Source of the DNA: Pseudomonas wayambapalatensis
GTDB taxonomy: Bacteria; Pseudomonadota; Gammaproteobacteria; Pseudomonadales; Pseudomonadaceae
Direction of reading: 5' to 3'
NCBI GenBank assembly: GCA_014268975.2
Contig: CP077096.1
Span: forward strand, 2,269,501-2,333,500
Length of the DNA stretch: 64,000 nt
The notes below the pieces were generated by a model. It was not told the origin of the DNA and searched no databases. It saw nothing but the letters and a program-made list of their open reading frames with translations. The position numbers and the translations under genes were made by a program. Positions 63,800 to 64,000 of this stretch are shown one piece after another. The stretch's first letter is position 1. Each line of letters starts with the position of its first letter.

Positions 63800-64000
63800 C
63801 TAAGAAAGTCGTTCGACCAATGGCAGTGCATTTACCTGTGGTCGAGCGAAAAGAAATCCTTGCATCAAATCAATCCCCAATGCTGCCAATGCTTGGCACT
63901 CTGCATCTGTCTCGATCCCCTCGGCGATCAGCGTGATGCCCAGCCGTTCGGCTACCAGAACGATACCTGCGACGATGGCTTGCCGAACCGGATCCTGGCT
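63800..64000 (-). CDS. EAL-domain c-di-GMP phosphodiesterase, C-terminal end only
   Basis: The last 66 codons of an EAL-domain protein. The sequence runs VRQAIVAGIVLVAERLGITL, then the conserved IAEGIETDAE, then LGIDLMQGFLFARPQ, the canonical end of the EAL fold, and stops at 63800. The gene begins outside the window. It hydrolyses cyclic di-GMP if the missing catalytic residues are intact. Probably a host gene flanking the second element. Confidence 0.9.
   Translation of the reverse strand, partial: SQDPVRQAIVAGIVLVAERLGITLIAEGIETDAECQALAALGIDLMQGFLFARPQVNALPLVERLS

Overview
The window is a bacterial chromosome segment, most likely from a Pseudomonas of the P. putida/fluorescens type. That assignment rests on high-GC coding DNA, the flanking host genes (SDR and phosphotransferase, an SCP2-type protein, SohB) and recognition of many gene families usual in Pseudomonas prophages. 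It was made by reading the sequence, not by database search.

Host DNA fills about 1-4109: a partial short-chain dehydrogenase, an APH-type phosphotransferase, an SCP2-like protein and a histidine phosphatase (all minus), then sohB (plus) and an intact tRNA-Cys(GCA) at 4110-4183. A temperate, lambda-like siphoprophage of about 53.8 kb is integrated in the 3' half of that tRNA. A perfect 93-bp direct repeat (4136-4228 and 57945-58037) carries the tRNA 3' end plus its terminator and marks attL and attR.

The left arm (minus strand) runs from a promoter PL near 18640 to the integrase: small early genes, a coiled-coil protein, an ERF annealing protein, a YqaJ exonuclease, SSB, two DNA methyltransferases, a putative nuclease, DUF2591 and DUF4224 proteins, and the integrase. 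Two opposite-strand genes interrupt it. The immunity region (18.6-20.9 kb) has a repressor without a peptidase domain, followed in the same operon by a nucleotidyltransferase-like protein and a 311-aa unknown. These two sit where lambda carries rexAB. Copies of a 15-bp operator lie in PL and PR. Rightward come cro, a KilA-N protein, an O-like protein containing iterons, a P-like loader, NinB and NinG, and a Q candidate followed by a PR'-like promoter and terminator. Holins, head genes (TerS, TerL, DUF4055 portal, MuF-like, capsid), tail genes (including a lambda-type G/GT frameshift site), fibre genes, a GH19 endolysin and nested spanins follow. The right end holds cargo: an SRAP protein under a LexA-like box and an MqsR/MqsA/SecB-like toxin-antitoxin-chaperone operon.

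Beyond attR lies a second, decayed element. Its integrase uses the same tRNA core but has different putative arm sites. The 5' end of that integrase gene has been joined by deletion to a truncated PAPS-reductase-like gene. It also carries a putAbiC-type gene, other unknowns and a degenerate stretch. Its right end is not visible. The window closes in the C-terminus of an EAL-domain protein, probably host.

Points most worth follow-up are the rexAB-positioned pair, a stem-loop family present four times in the prophage, the toxin-antitoxin-chaperone operon, the tandem use of tRNA-Cys, and several AT-rich singleton genes set into phage operons.
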